From an uncultured Sphingomonadaceae bacterium (lineage in GTDB: Bacteria; Pseudomonadota; Alphaproteobacteria; Sphingomonadales; Sphingomonadaceae): a stretch of DNA of 64,000 bases. Below, piece after piece: positions 38,396-47,551 of this stretch. The stretch lies in assembly GCA_903871605.1 (NCBI GenBank), contig CAIQHF010000018.1, positions 62,001 through 126,000 of the forward strand. Reading direction: 5' to 3'. Positions within the stretch are counted from its first letter, which is position 1. The number at the start of each line of letters is the position of its first letter. Under the pieces are notes generated by a model. It saw only the letters and a list, made by a program, of their open reading frames with translations, did no database searches and was not told the origin of the DNA. Made by a program: the position numbers and the translations under genes.

Positions 38396-38474
38396 GCGCT
38401 GCGCATCTCCCCTCCACCACGCGCTGCGCGAGCGGTCCCCCTCCCCATGCTTTGCGCAGGGAGGACGGAGGGCC
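38336..38474. repeat. Long inverted intergenic repeat overlapping the nfi 3' end
   Basis: A 17-bp perfect inverted repeat (ATGGGGAGGGGGACCGC at 38351-38367, its complement at 38432-38448) has nested arms inside (GGTGGTGG and CCACCAC). This is a dispersed sphingomonad-type element filling the gap between the convergent nfi and peroxiredoxin genes. Confidence 0.85.
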
Positions 38475-39014
38475 TCACCCCTTCTTGTGGCTCGCCTTCC
38501 AAGCCTTGACCGCATCCATCGTCTTCTCGACGTGCCCCGCCGGGTCCATCGCCGAGTAAGCGAAGATCACCTTGCCGTCGGGCGCGATCACATAGGAGGT
38601 GCGGTTGGCGCGCGTCGTGGTCGCGAGCTTGACGTCGTAATCGGCGATCATCTGCGGCGTGGCGGAGGCCACCGCGAACTTGTTGCGGCACTCGCTCACC
38701 GAGAATTTGTCGAGCACGTCGATCGGATCGGCGGAGACGCCGACCACGGTCGCGCCGAGCTTCTTGAAGCTGTCGCTCGCTTCGGCGAAATCATGCGCCT
38801 CGACCGTGCAGCCCGAGGTGAAGGCGGCGGGGTAGAAATAGAGCACCACCGGCCCCTTCTTGAGCGCCTTGGCGAGATCGAACGGCATCTCCTTGCCGCC
38901 GAGGCTCGCCTGCGTCGTGAAAGTCGGCGCCGCGGCCCCGACCGGCAGCGCGGCCAGCGCGGGCGCGGTACAGAGCGCGAGGGCGGCGAGGCCGCAGAGG
39001 GGACGCAGCATCAT
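38475..39014 (-). CDS. Exported peroxiredoxin (BCP/AhpC-TSA type)
   Basis: A 179-residue thioredoxin-fold peroxidase with a signal peptide (MMLRPLCGLAALALCTAPALA). The peroxidatic Cys is in FYPAAFTSGCTVEAHDF, where the T-x-x-C layout is kept with Ser-Gly; a second Cys (SVSECRNKF) may resolve the disulfide. It should reduce hydrogen peroxide and lipid peroxides in the periplasm. Most BCP-type homologues are cytoplasmic, so the signal peptide is a distinguishing point. It lies downstream of map. Confidence 0.92.
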   Translation of the reverse strand: MMLRPLCGLAALALCTAPALAALPVGAAAPTFTTQASLGGKEMPFDLAKALKKGPVVLYFYPAAFTSGCTVEAHDFAEASDSFKKLGATVVGVSADPIDVLDKFSVSECRNKFAVASATPQMIADYDVKLATTTRANRTSYVIAPDGKVIFAYSAMDPAGHVEKTMDAVKAWKASHKKG

Positions 39015-39050
39015 GATCGTGGCTCCTGGGAACGATAAACGCGCTGAAGG

Positions 39051-39878
39051 TCAGGCGTAGGGCGGCTTGTCCAGCCCCGCCGGACTCTTCGTGAAAATCT
39101 CGCATCCGGTTTCAGTGATGCCGATCGAATGTTCGAATTGCGCCGAGAGCGAGCGGTCGCGCGTCACCGCGGTCCAGCCGTCGTCGAGCATCTTCACGTC
39201 GGCGCGGCCGATGTTGATCATCGGCTCGATCGTGAAGATCATCCCCGGCTTGAGCTCGGGGCCCGTGCCCGGCCTGCCGACATGCACCACCTCGGGCGCG
39301 TCGTGGAAGACGCGGCCGACGCCGTGCCCGCAGAAATCGCGGACCACGCCGTAGCGATGCTTCTCGGCATGCGTCTGGATCGCATGGCTGATGTCGCCGA
39401 GCCGGTTGCCGGGCTTCGCCTGCGCGATGCCGAGCATCAGGCATTCATGCGTCACCTCGACCAGCCGCCTGGCCTTGAGCGCCACGTCGCCGACGAGGAA
39501 CATCCGGCTGGTGTCGCCGTGCCAGCCGCCCAGCACCGGCGTCACGTCGATGTTGACGATGTCGCCATCCTTGAGCGGCTTGGAGCCCGGGATGCCGTGG
39601 CAGACGACATGGTTGATCGAGATGCAGCAGCTCTTGGTGTAGCCGCGATAGCCGAGCGTCCCCGGCACGCCGCCGGCATCGAGCGTCATGCGCCGCACGA
39701 TGTCGTCGAGCGCCTCGGTGGTGACGCCCGGCACGACGTGCGGCACCAGTGCGTCGAGGATCAAGGCGGCGAGCCGCCCGGCCTTGTGCATCCCCTCGAA
39801 CGCCTCTGCGTCGTACAGTTTGATCGCGCCGTCGCGTTCGATGACGTCGTCGGCGGTGACGGTGATGTAGCTGGTCAT
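39051..39878 (-). CDS. map: Methionine aminopeptidase, type I
   Basis: A 275-residue metalloprotease that removes the initiator Met from nascent proteins. The five metal ligands are visible: Asp in NIDVTPVLGGWHGDTSR (two Asp), His in FCGHGVGRVFHDAP, Glu in FTIEPMINIG and Glu in QFEHSIGITETG. The SINHVVCHGIP segment carries the substrate-binding His. The start MTSYITVTADDV at 39878 is preferred to an ATG three codons earlier. It is divergent from the CinA-N gene. Confidence 0.97.
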   Translation of the reverse strand: MTSYITVTADDVIERDGAIKLYDAEAFEGMHKAGRLAALILDALVPHVVPGVTTEALDDIVRRMTLDAGGVPGTLGYRGYTKSCCISINHVVCHGIPGSKPLKDGDIVNIDVTPVLGGWHGDTSRMFLVGDVALKARRLVEVTHECLMLGIAQAKPGNRLGDISHAIQTHAEKHRYGVVRDFCGHGVGRVFHDAPEVVHVGRPGTGPELKPGMIFTIEPMINIGRADVKMLDDGWTAVTRDRSLSAQFEHSIGITETGCEIFTKSPAGLDKPPYA

Positions 39879-39922
39879 GCCGCCCATATAGCGTCTGGCG
39901 CGGCTGCGCGCTATGGCGGGCG

Positions 39923-40684
39923 ATGATGACCCCCGACCGTATCTGGACAGCCGCCCTCGTCGTCATCGGCGACGAGATTCTTTCCGGCCGCACGCAGGAC
40001 AAGAACATCGCGCAGCTCGCATCCTGGCTGAACGTCCAGGGAATAAGGCTGGTCGAGGTCCGTGTCGTCGCGGACGACATGGCGGCGATCGCGGAAGCCG
40101 TGACCGCGCTCGATTCGCGCAACGACTATGTCTTCACCACCGGCGGCATCGGGCCGACGCACGACGATATCACGGTCGATGCGATCGCCGCTGCCTTCGG
40201 TCTCGCGGTCGAGGTGCATCCCAAGGCGCGCGCGATCCTCGATCAATATTATGCCAGCCGCGGCGGCCTCAACGAGGCACGGCTGCGCATGGCGCGGGTT
40301 CCCGCCGGTGCCGATCTGATCGAGAACCGAATCTCGGGGGCGCCGGGGATCAGGCTCGGCAACATCTTCATCATGGCGGGCGTCCCCCATATCGCGGCGC
40401 AGATGCTGGATGCGCTGACCGGCACGCTCGAGGGTGGCCTGCCCGTGCTGTCCCGGACGATCGGCTGCTGGGTGGCCGAAAGCGAGGTCGCCGGCCTGTT
40501 GCACGAAGCGGAGCGGTCGCACGAGGGCTGCCAGATCGGCAGCTACCCGTTCTTCCGCGAAGGCAGGGTCGGCGCCAATTTCGTCGTGCGCTCGACCGAC
40601 CGCGACAAGCTCGATGGCTGCGTCGTCGCGTTGACCGCCGATCTCGAGCGCGCCGGCCTTACGACGGTGGCGGGCGGAATCTAG
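39923..40684 (+). CDS. CinA N-terminal / molybdopterin-binding (MoaB-like) domain protein
   Basis: A 253-residue protein consisting only of the N-terminal CinA (competence/damage-inducible) domain, without the C-terminal nicotinamide-mononucleotide deamidase domain. It has VIGDEILSGRTQDKNI and FTTGGIGPTHDDITVDAIA, the classical binding motifs of the MoaB/CinA fold, and NIFIMAGVPHIAAQMLDA. Single-domain versions are common in Alphaproteobacteria. ADP-ribose pyrophosphatase or cofactor-repair roles have been proposed for the family. It ends overlapping the convergent MFS gene by 4 bases. Confidence 0.92.
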   Translation: MMTPDRIWTAALVVIGDEILSGRTQDKNIAQLASWLNVQGIRLVEVRVVADDMAAIAEAVTALDSRNDYVFTTGGIGPTHDDITVDAIAAAFGLAVEVHPKARAILDQYYASRGGLNEARLRMARVPAGADLIENRISGAPGIRLGNIFIMAGVPHIAAQMLDALTGTLEGGLPVLSRTIGCWVAESEVAGLLHEAERSHEGCQIGSYPFFREGRVGANFVVRSTDRDKLDGCVVALTADLERAGLTTVAGGI

Positions 40685-41910
40685 GCGGGCTCGAGCCGCG
40701 GCGTCGCGATCAGCACCAGCAACGCCGCGACGGTCGCGGCCGCCGAGATCAGGAACGCCGCGCCGGGGAAGAAGAACGGCGCATGCGGGCTGGTGAAATA
40801 GGCGAGCGGCTGCGTCAGCACCAGCGGCGCGAGGATCGCCGCCAGCGCCGCGACGCTGCCGTTGAGCCCCTGCAACTCACCCTGCTGGGTCTCCGCGACG
40901 CGTCGCGACATCATGGCCATCACCGACGGCTGGACGATGCTCTGCAGCCCGGTGAAGGTCAGCAGTATGAACACCAGCGTGCCGTTGGTCGCGAAGGCGT
41001 AACCGAGGAAGCCTATCGTCGCTGCGACCATGCCGAGCATCGCGGCGCGTCGCTCGCCCAGTCGCGCGACCACCCGGCCGACCAGAAGCATCTGCACCGT
41101 CGCCATCACCACGCCCGACCAGGCGAGCGATGCGCCGATCATCGCGCTCGACCAGCGGAAGCTCGCAATCGCATAATAGGCCCAGGTGACGGGATAGACG
41201 AGCATCGCCACCTGCCAGAAAAAATAGATGGCGAGCAGCGGCAGCACCGGACCGGCACGCCGGATCGCGAGCAGCGCGCCGAGCGGGTTGAGCCGTCGCG
41301 GATCAAGCGGGCGGCGTTTGGCGGCAGCGAGCGTCTCGGGGAAGCGCAGCAGCCCATAGGTGAAGTTGCACGCCGCGAGCGTCGCGGCGGCATAAAAGGG
41401 CGCGCGCGGCCCGACCGTGCCGAGCAGCCCGCCGATCGCCGGCCCGACGACGAAGCCGATCCCGAATGCGGCCGAGATCAGTCCGAAGGTCTTGGCGCGG
41501 TCTGCGGGCGTGCTGACGTCGGCGAGCGCCGCCATCGCCGGGCCGTAAGAGGCACCGAACACGCCGGCGAGCGCGCGACCGACGAACAGCCAGCCGATGC
41601 TCGGCGAAAAGCCCATCAGCAAATAGTCGATCGCAAAGCCGCCGAGCGCGCCGACCAGCACCGGGCGCCGCCCGAAGCGGTCGCCCAGGCCGCCGGCGAG
41701 CGGGCCGAGCAGGAACTGCATCGCCGCGTAGATCAGCGCCAGCCAGCCTCCGGTCCGCGTCGCCTGGGCCAGCGTGCCATGCTCGAGCGTCATCACCAGT
41801 GCGGGAACGACGGGCAGCACGATGCCGAAGCCGATCGCATCGATGAAGATCGTCGCGACGACGAAGCGGACGGCGGTGCGGTGGTCGGGAGGTTCGGTGT
41901 CTGGCATCAT
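40681..41910 (-). CDS. MFS transporter, TetA-like (TCR/Tet) family
   Basis: A 409-residue, 12-helix major facilitator of the DHA1 drug:proton antiporter type. It shows FIDAIGFGIVLPVVPALV (helix 1), the A-motif between helices 2 and 3 in GPLAGGLGDRFGRRPVLVG, and FGIGFVVGPAIGGLLG (motif C-like, helix 5). TetA-like exporters remove tetracycline or related compounds, but specificity cannot be predicted and no TetR gene is adjacent. Confidence 0.9.
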   Translation of the reverse strand: MMPDTEPPDHRTAVRFVVATIFIDAIGFGIVLPVVPALVMTLEHGTLAQATRTGGWLALIYAAMQFLLGPLAGGLGDRFGRRPVLVGALGGFAIDYLLMGFSPSIGWLFVGRALAGVFGASYGPAMAALADVSTPADRAKTFGLISAAFGIGFVVGPAIGGLLGTVGPRAPFYAAATLAACNFTYGLLRFPETLAAAKRRPLDPRRLNPLGALLAIRRAGPVLPLLAIYFFWQVAMLVYPVTWAYYAIASFRWSSAMIGASLAWSGVVMATVQMLLVGRVVARLGERRAAMLGMVAATIGFLGYAFATNGTLVFILLTFTGLQSIVQPSVMAMMSRRVAETQQGELQGLNGSVAALAAILAPLVLTQPLAYFTSPHAPFFFPGAAFLISAAATVAALLVLIATPRLEPA

Positions 41911-42125
41911 CCGGGATGTCTGCCCGTAAGCTCGGCCTGCGGGAAGAGCCGTCGGCGATTAAGTTCGCAAGCGCGCCCGTGGCTCGGGGATCGGCGCGCG
42001 CCGCGCCGATGCGGGGAGCTTGCGGCGCGCTCATGCGTAGGACGTGCGGCGGTACGATGGCTCAGCGGGCGTTCAGCCGGCGTGGCTATCCTTTTCTCGT
42101 CGGTTCGCAAAAGTGGATATGTCGC

Positions 42126-43028
42126 ATGACCAATACGCAGCTTACTCGAAGCTTGATCTTGGCTGCCGGACTTGCGGTCTCGGGTTCGCCGCTGCTCGCG
42201 TCCGCTGCGGCGGCGCAGGGCCAGCCCTATCCTCAGGACCAGGGCTATGATCAGGACCAGGGCTATCCGCCGGCGCAAGCCGGTGACCAGCAGCAGGATT
42301 ATGGGCAGCCGCCGCAGGGCTATGACCAGTCCCCGCCCGGCTATGCGCAGCCGCCGCAGGGCGAGGACCGGACGCCACAGCCCTATGGCAATGCGCCGCC
42401 GCCGCCTCCGGGCCGCTACGACAACGGCCCGCCGCCCGGCTATGACGGCTATGGTGCAGGCGCGCCACAGTCGAGCTATGACCGTGGTCCACCGCCGGGC
42501 TATGACGGCACGCGGCCGCCGCCGCCGCCGCCTGGTTATCAGGGTGATCCGAACGCGGCACAGCAGCAGGCGCAGGACCAGCAATATGCGGCCTATGCTC
42601 AGCAGTGGGCGCAGGCCTATTGCGTCAGGGCGCACGGCAATGCCGGCGAGGGTGCACTGATCGGCGGCATCGCGGGCGCCTTGCTCGGGGCGGGTGCGGC
42701 GGGGCGTCACGACAGCGGCGCCGGCGCGCTGATCGGCGGCGGGATCGGCGCGATCGGCGGCGCGGCGATCGGCGACGCGGCGGGAAGCAACGCGACCAGC
42801 CCCGGTTGTCCGCCGGGCTATGTCACCCGCGGCGGCGCTCCCGGCTTCGCCTATGGCGGCTATGGCGGATCGCCCTATGTCTATGCAGCGCCGGCCTGGT
42901 ATCGTCCGTGGGTATTCTATGGCGGGGCCTGGGTCTATCGGCCCTATCCCTATCATGTCTGGTATTACGGCCATTACCGGGGCGGCTATCGCGGCAGGCC
43001 CTATGGTGGCTATCGTCGCCATTATTGA
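42126..43028 (+). CDS. Exported glycine-zipper protein with Pro-Gly-Tyr repeats
   Basis: A 300-residue protein. A signal peptide (cleavage near AAAA-QGQ) is followed by a low-complexity part rich in Gln, Pro, Gly and Tyr with repeated PPGYDG and QGYDQ units (about 35-150). Then comes a glycine-zipper hairpin (EGALIGGIAGALLGAGAAG and GALIGGGIGAIGGAAIGDAA), typical of YMGG/Rick_17kDa-type outer-membrane lipoprotein-like proteins, and a Tyr/Gly/Arg-rich ending (HYRGGYRGRPYGGYRRHY). It is probably in the cell envelope. The start at 42126 places the signal peptide correctly. Confidence 0.82.
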   Translation: MTNTQLTRSLILAAGLAVSGSPLLASAAAAQGQPYPQDQGYDQDQGYPPAQAGDQQQDYGQPPQGYDQSPPGYAQPPQGEDRTPQPYGNAPPPPPGRYDNGPPPGYDGYGAGAPQSSYDRGPPPGYDGTRPPPPPPGYQGDPNAAQQQAQDQQYAAYAQQWAQAYCVRAHGNAGEGALIGGIAGALLGAGAAGRHDSGAGALIGGGIGAIGGAAIGDAAGSNATSPGCPPGYVTRGGAPGFAYGGYGGSPYVYAAPAWYRPWVFYGGAWVYRPYPYHVWYYGHYRGGYRGRPYGGYRRHY

Positions 43029-43047
43029 GCAGCAAGAGGAGAAACGC

Positions 43048-43785
43048 GTGGGTCACGAGCAGGTCACCATCCAGACCAAGGACGGCGCATGCGCGACCCA
43101 CGTCCTCACGCCAGATGGTTCCGGGCCGTGGCCCGCCGTGATCATCTACATGGACGCGCTCGCGATCCGGCCGACGCTGGTCGAGATGGCGGCGCGACTG
43201 TCGCGGGGCGGCTATGTCGTGCTGCTGCCCGATCTCTTCTATCGCTTCGGCCGCTACGCGCCGCTCGATCCCAAGGTGGTGTTCGCGGGGGACTTCCGCG
43301 CCGTCGTCGGCCCGATGATGGCCAGCACGGACAACCACAAGGCGGCCGAGGACAGCGAGGCGCTGCTCGCCTATCTCGATAGCCGGAGCGACGTCGCGGG
43401 GCCGAAGATCGGCGTCGTCGGCTTCTGCATGGGCGGCGGCATGGCGCTGACCGTCGCGGGGACATTCCCCGACCGGGTCGCGGCGGTCGCGAGTTTCCAC
43501 GGCGGCAACCTCGCAACCGACGCGAAGACCAGTCCGCATCTGCTCGCATCGACGATCGAGGCGGAGGTCTATGTCGCGGCCGCCGACCAGGACGGCAGCT
43601 ATCCGCCCGAGATGGCGGCGCGCTTCGAGGAAGCGCTGGACGAGGCCGGCGTCACATACCGCGCCGAGACCTACGAGGGTTCGGCGCATGGCTGGATGAA
43701 GCCCGATTTCGCGATCTACGACGAGGCCGCGGCCGAGCGCGGCTGGCGCGAGATGTTGGCGCTGTTCGATCGCACGCTTCGATAG
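43048..43785 (+). CDS. Dienelactone hydrolase family protein
   Basis: A 245-residue alpha/beta hydrolase. The triad is the Cys nucleophile in VGFCMGGGMAL (about residue 128), Asp in AAADQDGSYPP and His in YEGSAHGWMKPD, as in dienelactone hydrolases; the Cys rather than Ser is typical. The start GTG at 43048 has AGAGGAG upstream at good spacing. Such enzymes open lactones in chloroaromatic degradation, but many homologues act on other small esters. It follows the glycine-zipper gene by 19 bases and may be cotranscribed. Confidence 0.92.
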   Translation: MGHEQVTIQTKDGACATHVLTPDGSGPWPAVIIYMDALAIRPTLVEMAARLSRGGYVVLLPDLFYRFGRYAPLDPKVVFAGDFRAVVGPMMASTDNHKAAEDSEALLAYLDSRSDVAGPKIGVVGFCMGGGMALTVAGTFPDRVAAVASFHGGNLATDAKTSPHLLASTIEAEVYVAAADQDGSYPPEMAARFEEALDEAGVTYRAETYEGSAHGWMKPDFAIYDEAAAERGWREMLALFDRTLR

Positions 43786-44063
43786 CGAGCCCGCGGCCGC
43801 CACGACGCCGGCTTGATCTTGTCGCATGCGCCGCCACCTCCGCGAATTCGGGCGAGCCGATCGTCACGCGTGCCGGCGGCGTCGTCTGACGGGCCCGTTT
43901 CCCGGCATCGGCTCCCCCTCGATGCGTGCGACCGCGATCGGCCGCGACCCGTGCGATCCGGCGGCAATCCCGCCGGCCGCCGCTGTGCGGAACCGGTCTG
44001 CTACGGTTGGGCGAGCCGTTCAAGCGTCCGTTCGTGGACGCCCGATCGGATCGCGCGAGCCGC

Positions 44064-44948
44064 CTATGTCGCGACGGCTGCCAGCGGCTTGCGCTCGATC
44101 CGCATCGAGAGAGCCATGCTCTCGCCCGGCGCCAGAATGCGAAGTCCGGTGCGATCGCGTGGCTCCTGCCGGTTGACCGCATCGGGCATGGCAGTGACAG
44201 GCTCGATGCCGACGAAATCGCGCCCGGGTGGTGCGTGTACGTGCAGAAAGGTGGCGCCGCGCGCGGTCATCCGCGTCGCTTGGCCATGATGCGTGACGGT
44301 CGCTTCGCCCGTCCAGCCCGCATGGCAATGGTCGACCAGCACCGGGCCCGTCGCCGGCGCGCCCGCGCGCCACCGGTCAAGCCCGCCACCGCGCTCGGCA
44401 TGCGTGGGAAGCTGACCGTCGTCGGTGTGCCACGTCTCGGCCGCATCGAAGCGGAGCCGGGAGGTCTCGTCGACGGGAAAATAGGGATGGAGACCGAGGC
44501 TCGCGGGCATCGCCGCGTCGTCCTCGTTGACGAGCTGCAGGAGGATCGTGAGCCCGTCGCCGTCGAGGTCGATCGCCTGCGTCGCCGCGTAGCGCCATGG
44601 CCATGCGGCTCCGCCCGGATGGCGGTGCGCCAGCGTTGCCGACGAGGCGGTGCACGCCGCGACTTCCCACGCGGTCTTCCACCCGACGCCGTGCAGGCTG
44701 TGCGGATGGTCGCCGAAATTGCGCGGCAGCGCGACGTCGCGCGCCTCGAACCGGAAGCGGCCCAAGGCGATGCGGTTGGCGTAGGGAAGCAGCGGCCAGC
44801 AGGCGGTCTGCAGCACGTCGGCGGCCCCCGGCGCCGTCGGCCGCAGCACGTCGTCGTCGTCCTGCCGCAAGGCGAGCAGTGCGCCGCCGAGCGCGGGCGC
44901 GACGTCGGTCTGCCATCCGGCGGCGCGGAGGCGGATGGTGGATGTCAG
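44064..44948 (-). CDS. Aldose 1-epimerase family protein (CTG start likely)
   Basis: A protein of about 294 residues in the galactose-mutarotase-like family, interconverting sugar anomers; context suggests xylose. The motifs are ACWPLLPYANRI, NFGDHPHSLHGVGWKTAWEV (substrate-binding His pair), SLGLHPYFPVD and RDFVGIEPVTAMPDA (catalytic Glu). The frame has no ATG, GTG or TTG at the expected N-terminus. The conserved residues LTSTIRLRAAGWQTDVAPALG begin at a CTG (44948) preceded by GGGAGG with a 5-base gap, so a CTG initiation codon is proposed; the next start, TTG at 44870, would delete conserved sequence. It is divergent from the LacI-type regulator with an operator between. Confidence 0.88.
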   Translation of the reverse strand: MTSTIRLRAAGWQTDVAPALGGALLALRQDDDDVLRPTAPGAADVLQTACWPLLPYANRIALGRFRFEARDVALPRNFGDHPHSLHGVGWKTAWEVAACTASSATLAHRHPGGAAWPWRYAATQAIDLDGDGLTILLQLVNEDDAAMPASLGLHPYFPVDETSRLRFDAAETWHTDDGQLPTHAERGGGLDRWRAGAPATGPVLVDHCHAGWTGEATVTHHGQATRMTARGATFLHVHAPPGRDFVGIEPVTAMPDAVNRQEPRDRTGLRILAPGESMALSMRIERKPLAAVAT

Positions 44949-44975
44949 CCTTGCCTCCCAATCGGCCGGTGGTGG

Positions 44976-44989
44976 TGATAGCGCTATCG
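44976..44989. promoter_or_regulatory. LacI-family operator 1
   Basis: TGATAGCGCTATCG contains the 12-bp perfect palindrome GATAGCGCTATC. It lies between the divergent epimerase and repressor genes. A near-identical site occurs before xylX. LacI-family operators are even palindromes with a central CG of exactly this form. Confidence 0.8.
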
Positions 44990-45040
44990 AGGCAGGACGA
45001 GCATCGCGTCAAGTCGTGCGTCGATCGGGGGGAGAGCGGG

Positions 45041-46117
45041 ATGGACAGGAGCAGGTTGCGGCGTCGCGGCGGCGCTGGCCGGGCGCCGACGATCAGCGAC
45101 GTCGCCGCGCGCGCCGGGGTTTCGGTGATGACCGTGTCGCGCGTCATCAACGGCGAGGACAAGGTCAGGCCCGCGACGCGCGATGCGGTCGATATCGCGA
45201 TCGCCGCGCTGAATTACGCGCCCAATCGCGCGGCCCAGTCGCTGGCGGGCGCCGGCCAGATCCGGATCGCGCTGCTCTATAGCAATCCGAGCGCCGCCTA
45301 TCTGAGCGAGTTCCTCGTCGGCGGGCTCGATCAGGCCAGCCGCGGCGCCGTGCAGCTGGTGGTCGAGAAATGCGAGCCCGACGACCATGAAGCCGACGTC
45401 GCGCGCCGGCTGGTGGCGAGCGGCATCGACGGGTTCGTGCTGCCGCCGCCGCTCTGCGACAATCGCGCGGTGCTCGCGGCGCTGGTCGACAGCGGCACGC
45501 CCGTCGTCGCGGTTGCGACCGGGCGCGTCGCCGCGCGTGTCTCGGCGGTCAGCATCGACGATCGCCGCGCCGCGTTCGAGATGACGATGCACATCGCGGC
45601 ATTGGGGCACACGCGCATCGGCTTCATCGCGGGCCACCCCAATCAGACGACGAGCGCGCTCCGGCTGCAAGGGTATCGCGACGCGCTGGTGGCGTGCGCG
45701 CTGCCGGTCGACGAGGCGCTGATCGTGCCGGGGCTGTTCACCTATCGCTCGGGCCTTGATGCCGCCGAGCAGCTTCTCGATCTGGCCGACGCACCCTCGG
45801 CGATCTTTGCGAGCAACGACGACATGGCGGCGGCGACGGTCGCGGTGGCGCACCGGCGAGGCCTCGAGGTTCCCGATCAGCTGACGGTCTGTGGTTTCGA
45901 CGACACCGCGCTCGCCACCACGATCTGGCCCGAGCTGACCACCATCCGCCAGCCGATCACCGACATGTCGCGCGCCGCGATCGACATGCTGCTCGACGCG
46001 GTGCGGCGACGGCGGTCGGGCGAGGCGCCGCAGCATCGCTCTGTGGTGCTCGACTTCGCCATGATCCGCCGCCAGTCCGATGCCCCGCCGCGGCGCCAGG
46101 CGGCGGACACGGACTAG
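45041..46117 (+). CDS. LacI-family transcriptional repressor, probable XylR
   Basis: A 358-residue regulator. The N-terminal LacI HTH (TISDVAARAGVSVMTVSRVI with hinge helix NYAPNRAAQSLAG) is followed by a periplasmic-binding-protein-like effector domain (SIDDRRAAFEMTMHIAALGH, GHPNQTTSALRLQGY, IFASNDDMAAATV, VCGFDDTALA). The start at 45041 has GGGGGGAG upstream. By position between an aldose epimerase and xylose catabolic genes, and by the shared palindromes, it probably represses them until xylose or a derivative is present. The effector itself is inference. Confidence 0.92.
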   Translation: MDRSRLRRRGGAGRAPTISDVAARAGVSVMTVSRVINGEDKVRPATRDAVDIAIAALNYAPNRAAQSLAGAGQIRIALLYSNPSAAYLSEFLVGGLDQASRGAVQLVVEKCEPDDHEADVARRLVASGIDGFVLPPPLCDNRAVLAALVDSGTPVVAVATGRVAARVSAVSIDDRRAAFEMTMHIAALGHTRIGFIAGHPNQTTSALRLQGYRDALVACALPVDEALIVPGLFTYRSGLDAAEQLLDLADAPSAIFASNDDMAAATVAVAHRRGLEVPDQLTVCGFDDTALATTIWPELTTIRQPITDMSRAAIDMLLDAVRRRRSGEAPQHRSVVLDFAMIRRQSDAPPRRQAADTD

Positions 46118-46138
46118 CGCCGCCTGGCGCCGCTCAGC

Positions 46139-47551
46139 TCAGCCGAGCATCGCCTCCAGTTCGCGACCGCGGGTCTCGCGCACGACGGCGCGGACGAAGA
46201 AGAACGAGACCGCCGCACTCAGCGCATAGAAGCCGTAGGTCGTCGGCAGCCCGAGCCCTGCCGCCATCGCGGGGAAGCTCACCGATATGCCGAAATTCGC
46301 GATCCACTGCGCGAACCCCGAGACCGCGAGCCCCGAGCCGCGGATCTGGTTGGGGAACATCTCGCCGAGCATCACCCACATCACCGGGCCCCAGCTGGCG
46401 TTGAAGAAGATGACGTAGAGATTGGCCGCGATCAGCGCGATCGTGCCGGTATGCCCCGGCAGCTGGAGCGATCCGCCGATCAGGCTGCCGCGCGCAAAGC
46501 AGGTCGCGACGACGGCGAGCGTTACCGCCATCCCGGCCGAGCCGATCAGCAGCAGCGGCTTGCGGCCGATCCGATCGACGGTAAACACGGTGAACAGGCA
46601 CGCCAATATCGAGAGCGTGCCCGACAGGATGTTGATCTTGAGCGAGTCCGCCTCGCTGAAGCCGACCGACTGCCACAGCACCGCGCCATAATAGAAGACG
46701 ATGTTGATCCCGACCAATTGCTGGAAGATCGCGATGCCGATCCCCGCCCACACGATCGTGCGGACCTTGCCCGTCGTCGGGTCGCGCAGGTCTGCCAGCC
46801 GGGGTCGGTGATCGGCGATCAGGCTGCCGCGAATCTCGACCGCCTTGCGCGCCGCCTCGGCCGCACCGAACAGCCGCGTCAACACGGTGCGCGCCTCGTC
46901 GTCGCGGCGCTTGACGACGAGAAAGCGCGGACTTTCCGGAATGGCGAGCAGGGCCACGAAATAGACGCCCGCGGGGATCACCTGCATCCAGAACATCCAT
47001 CGCCAGGCTGCATAGCCGAGCCAGAGCGGATCGACCGACGTGCCCGCGGCCTTGGCCAGCGCGTAATTGGCGACGAACGCGCCGGTCAGGCCGGTGATGA
47101 TCATGATCTGCTGCAGGCTGGAGAGCCGCCCGCGGATCGCGGCGGGGGTGACCTCGCTGATATAGACGGGGGAGAGCACGCTGGCGGCGCCGACGCCGAG
47201 ACCGCCCAGCAGCCGCGCAAGGATGAACAGCGTCGCCGACGACGCGGCGCCCGCGCCCAGCGCGCTGACCAGGAAGAGCAGCGCCGCAATCATCATCACC
47301 TTGCGACGGCCGATTCGGTCGGCGAGCCGCCCGGCGGAGAACGCGCCCACCGCGCAGCCGATCAGGATGGCGCCGACGGTGAAGCCCGTGCCCAGCTTGG
47401 ACAAGCCGAAGGCCAGCTCGAGCCCCTGCTGCGTGCCGTTGATCACGCCGCTGTCATAGCCGAACATGAAGCCGCCGATCGTCGCGACGGCGACGATCGC
47501 GGCGATGAAGCCGATATTCGCCTGATCGGCGCGGTGCCTGTCCATTTCCAT
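46139..47551 (-). CDS. MFS sugar porter, probable xylose transporter
   Basis: A 470-residue, 12-helix sugar:proton symporter. The sugar-porter signatures are GGFMFGYDSGVINGTQQGL (helix 1), GRLADRIGRRK (loop 2-3), LLGGLGVGAASVLSPVYISE (helix 4), the PESPRFLVVKRR motif at the central loop, FQQLVGINIVFYYGAVLW (helix 7) and a VRETRGRELEAM ending. It is the third gene after xylX and xylB with a 47-base gap, and corresponds in position and family to XylE of Caulobacter-type loci. Substrate assignment is from context. Confidence 0.9.
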   Translation of the reverse strand: MEMDRHRADQANIGFIAAIVAVATIGGFMFGYDSGVINGTQQGLELAFGLSKLGTGFTVGAILIGCAVGAFSAGRLADRIGRRKVMMIAALLFLVSALGAGAASSATLFILARLLGGLGVGAASVLSPVYISEVTPAAIRGRLSSLQQIMIITGLTGAFVANYALAKAAGTSVDPLWLGYAAWRWMFWMQVIPAGVYFVALLAIPESPRFLVVKRRDDEARTVLTRLFGAAEAARKAVEIRGSLIADHRPRLADLRDPTTGKVRTIVWAGIGIAIFQQLVGINIVFYYGAVLWQSVGFSEADSLKINILSGTLSILACLFTVFTVDRIGRKPLLLIGSAGMAVTLAVVATCFARGSLIGGSLQLPGHTGTIALIAANLYVIFFNASWGPVMWVMLGEMFPNQIRGSGLAVSGFAQWIANFGISVSFPAMAAGLGLPTTYGFYALSAAVSFFFVRAVVRETRGRELEAMLG

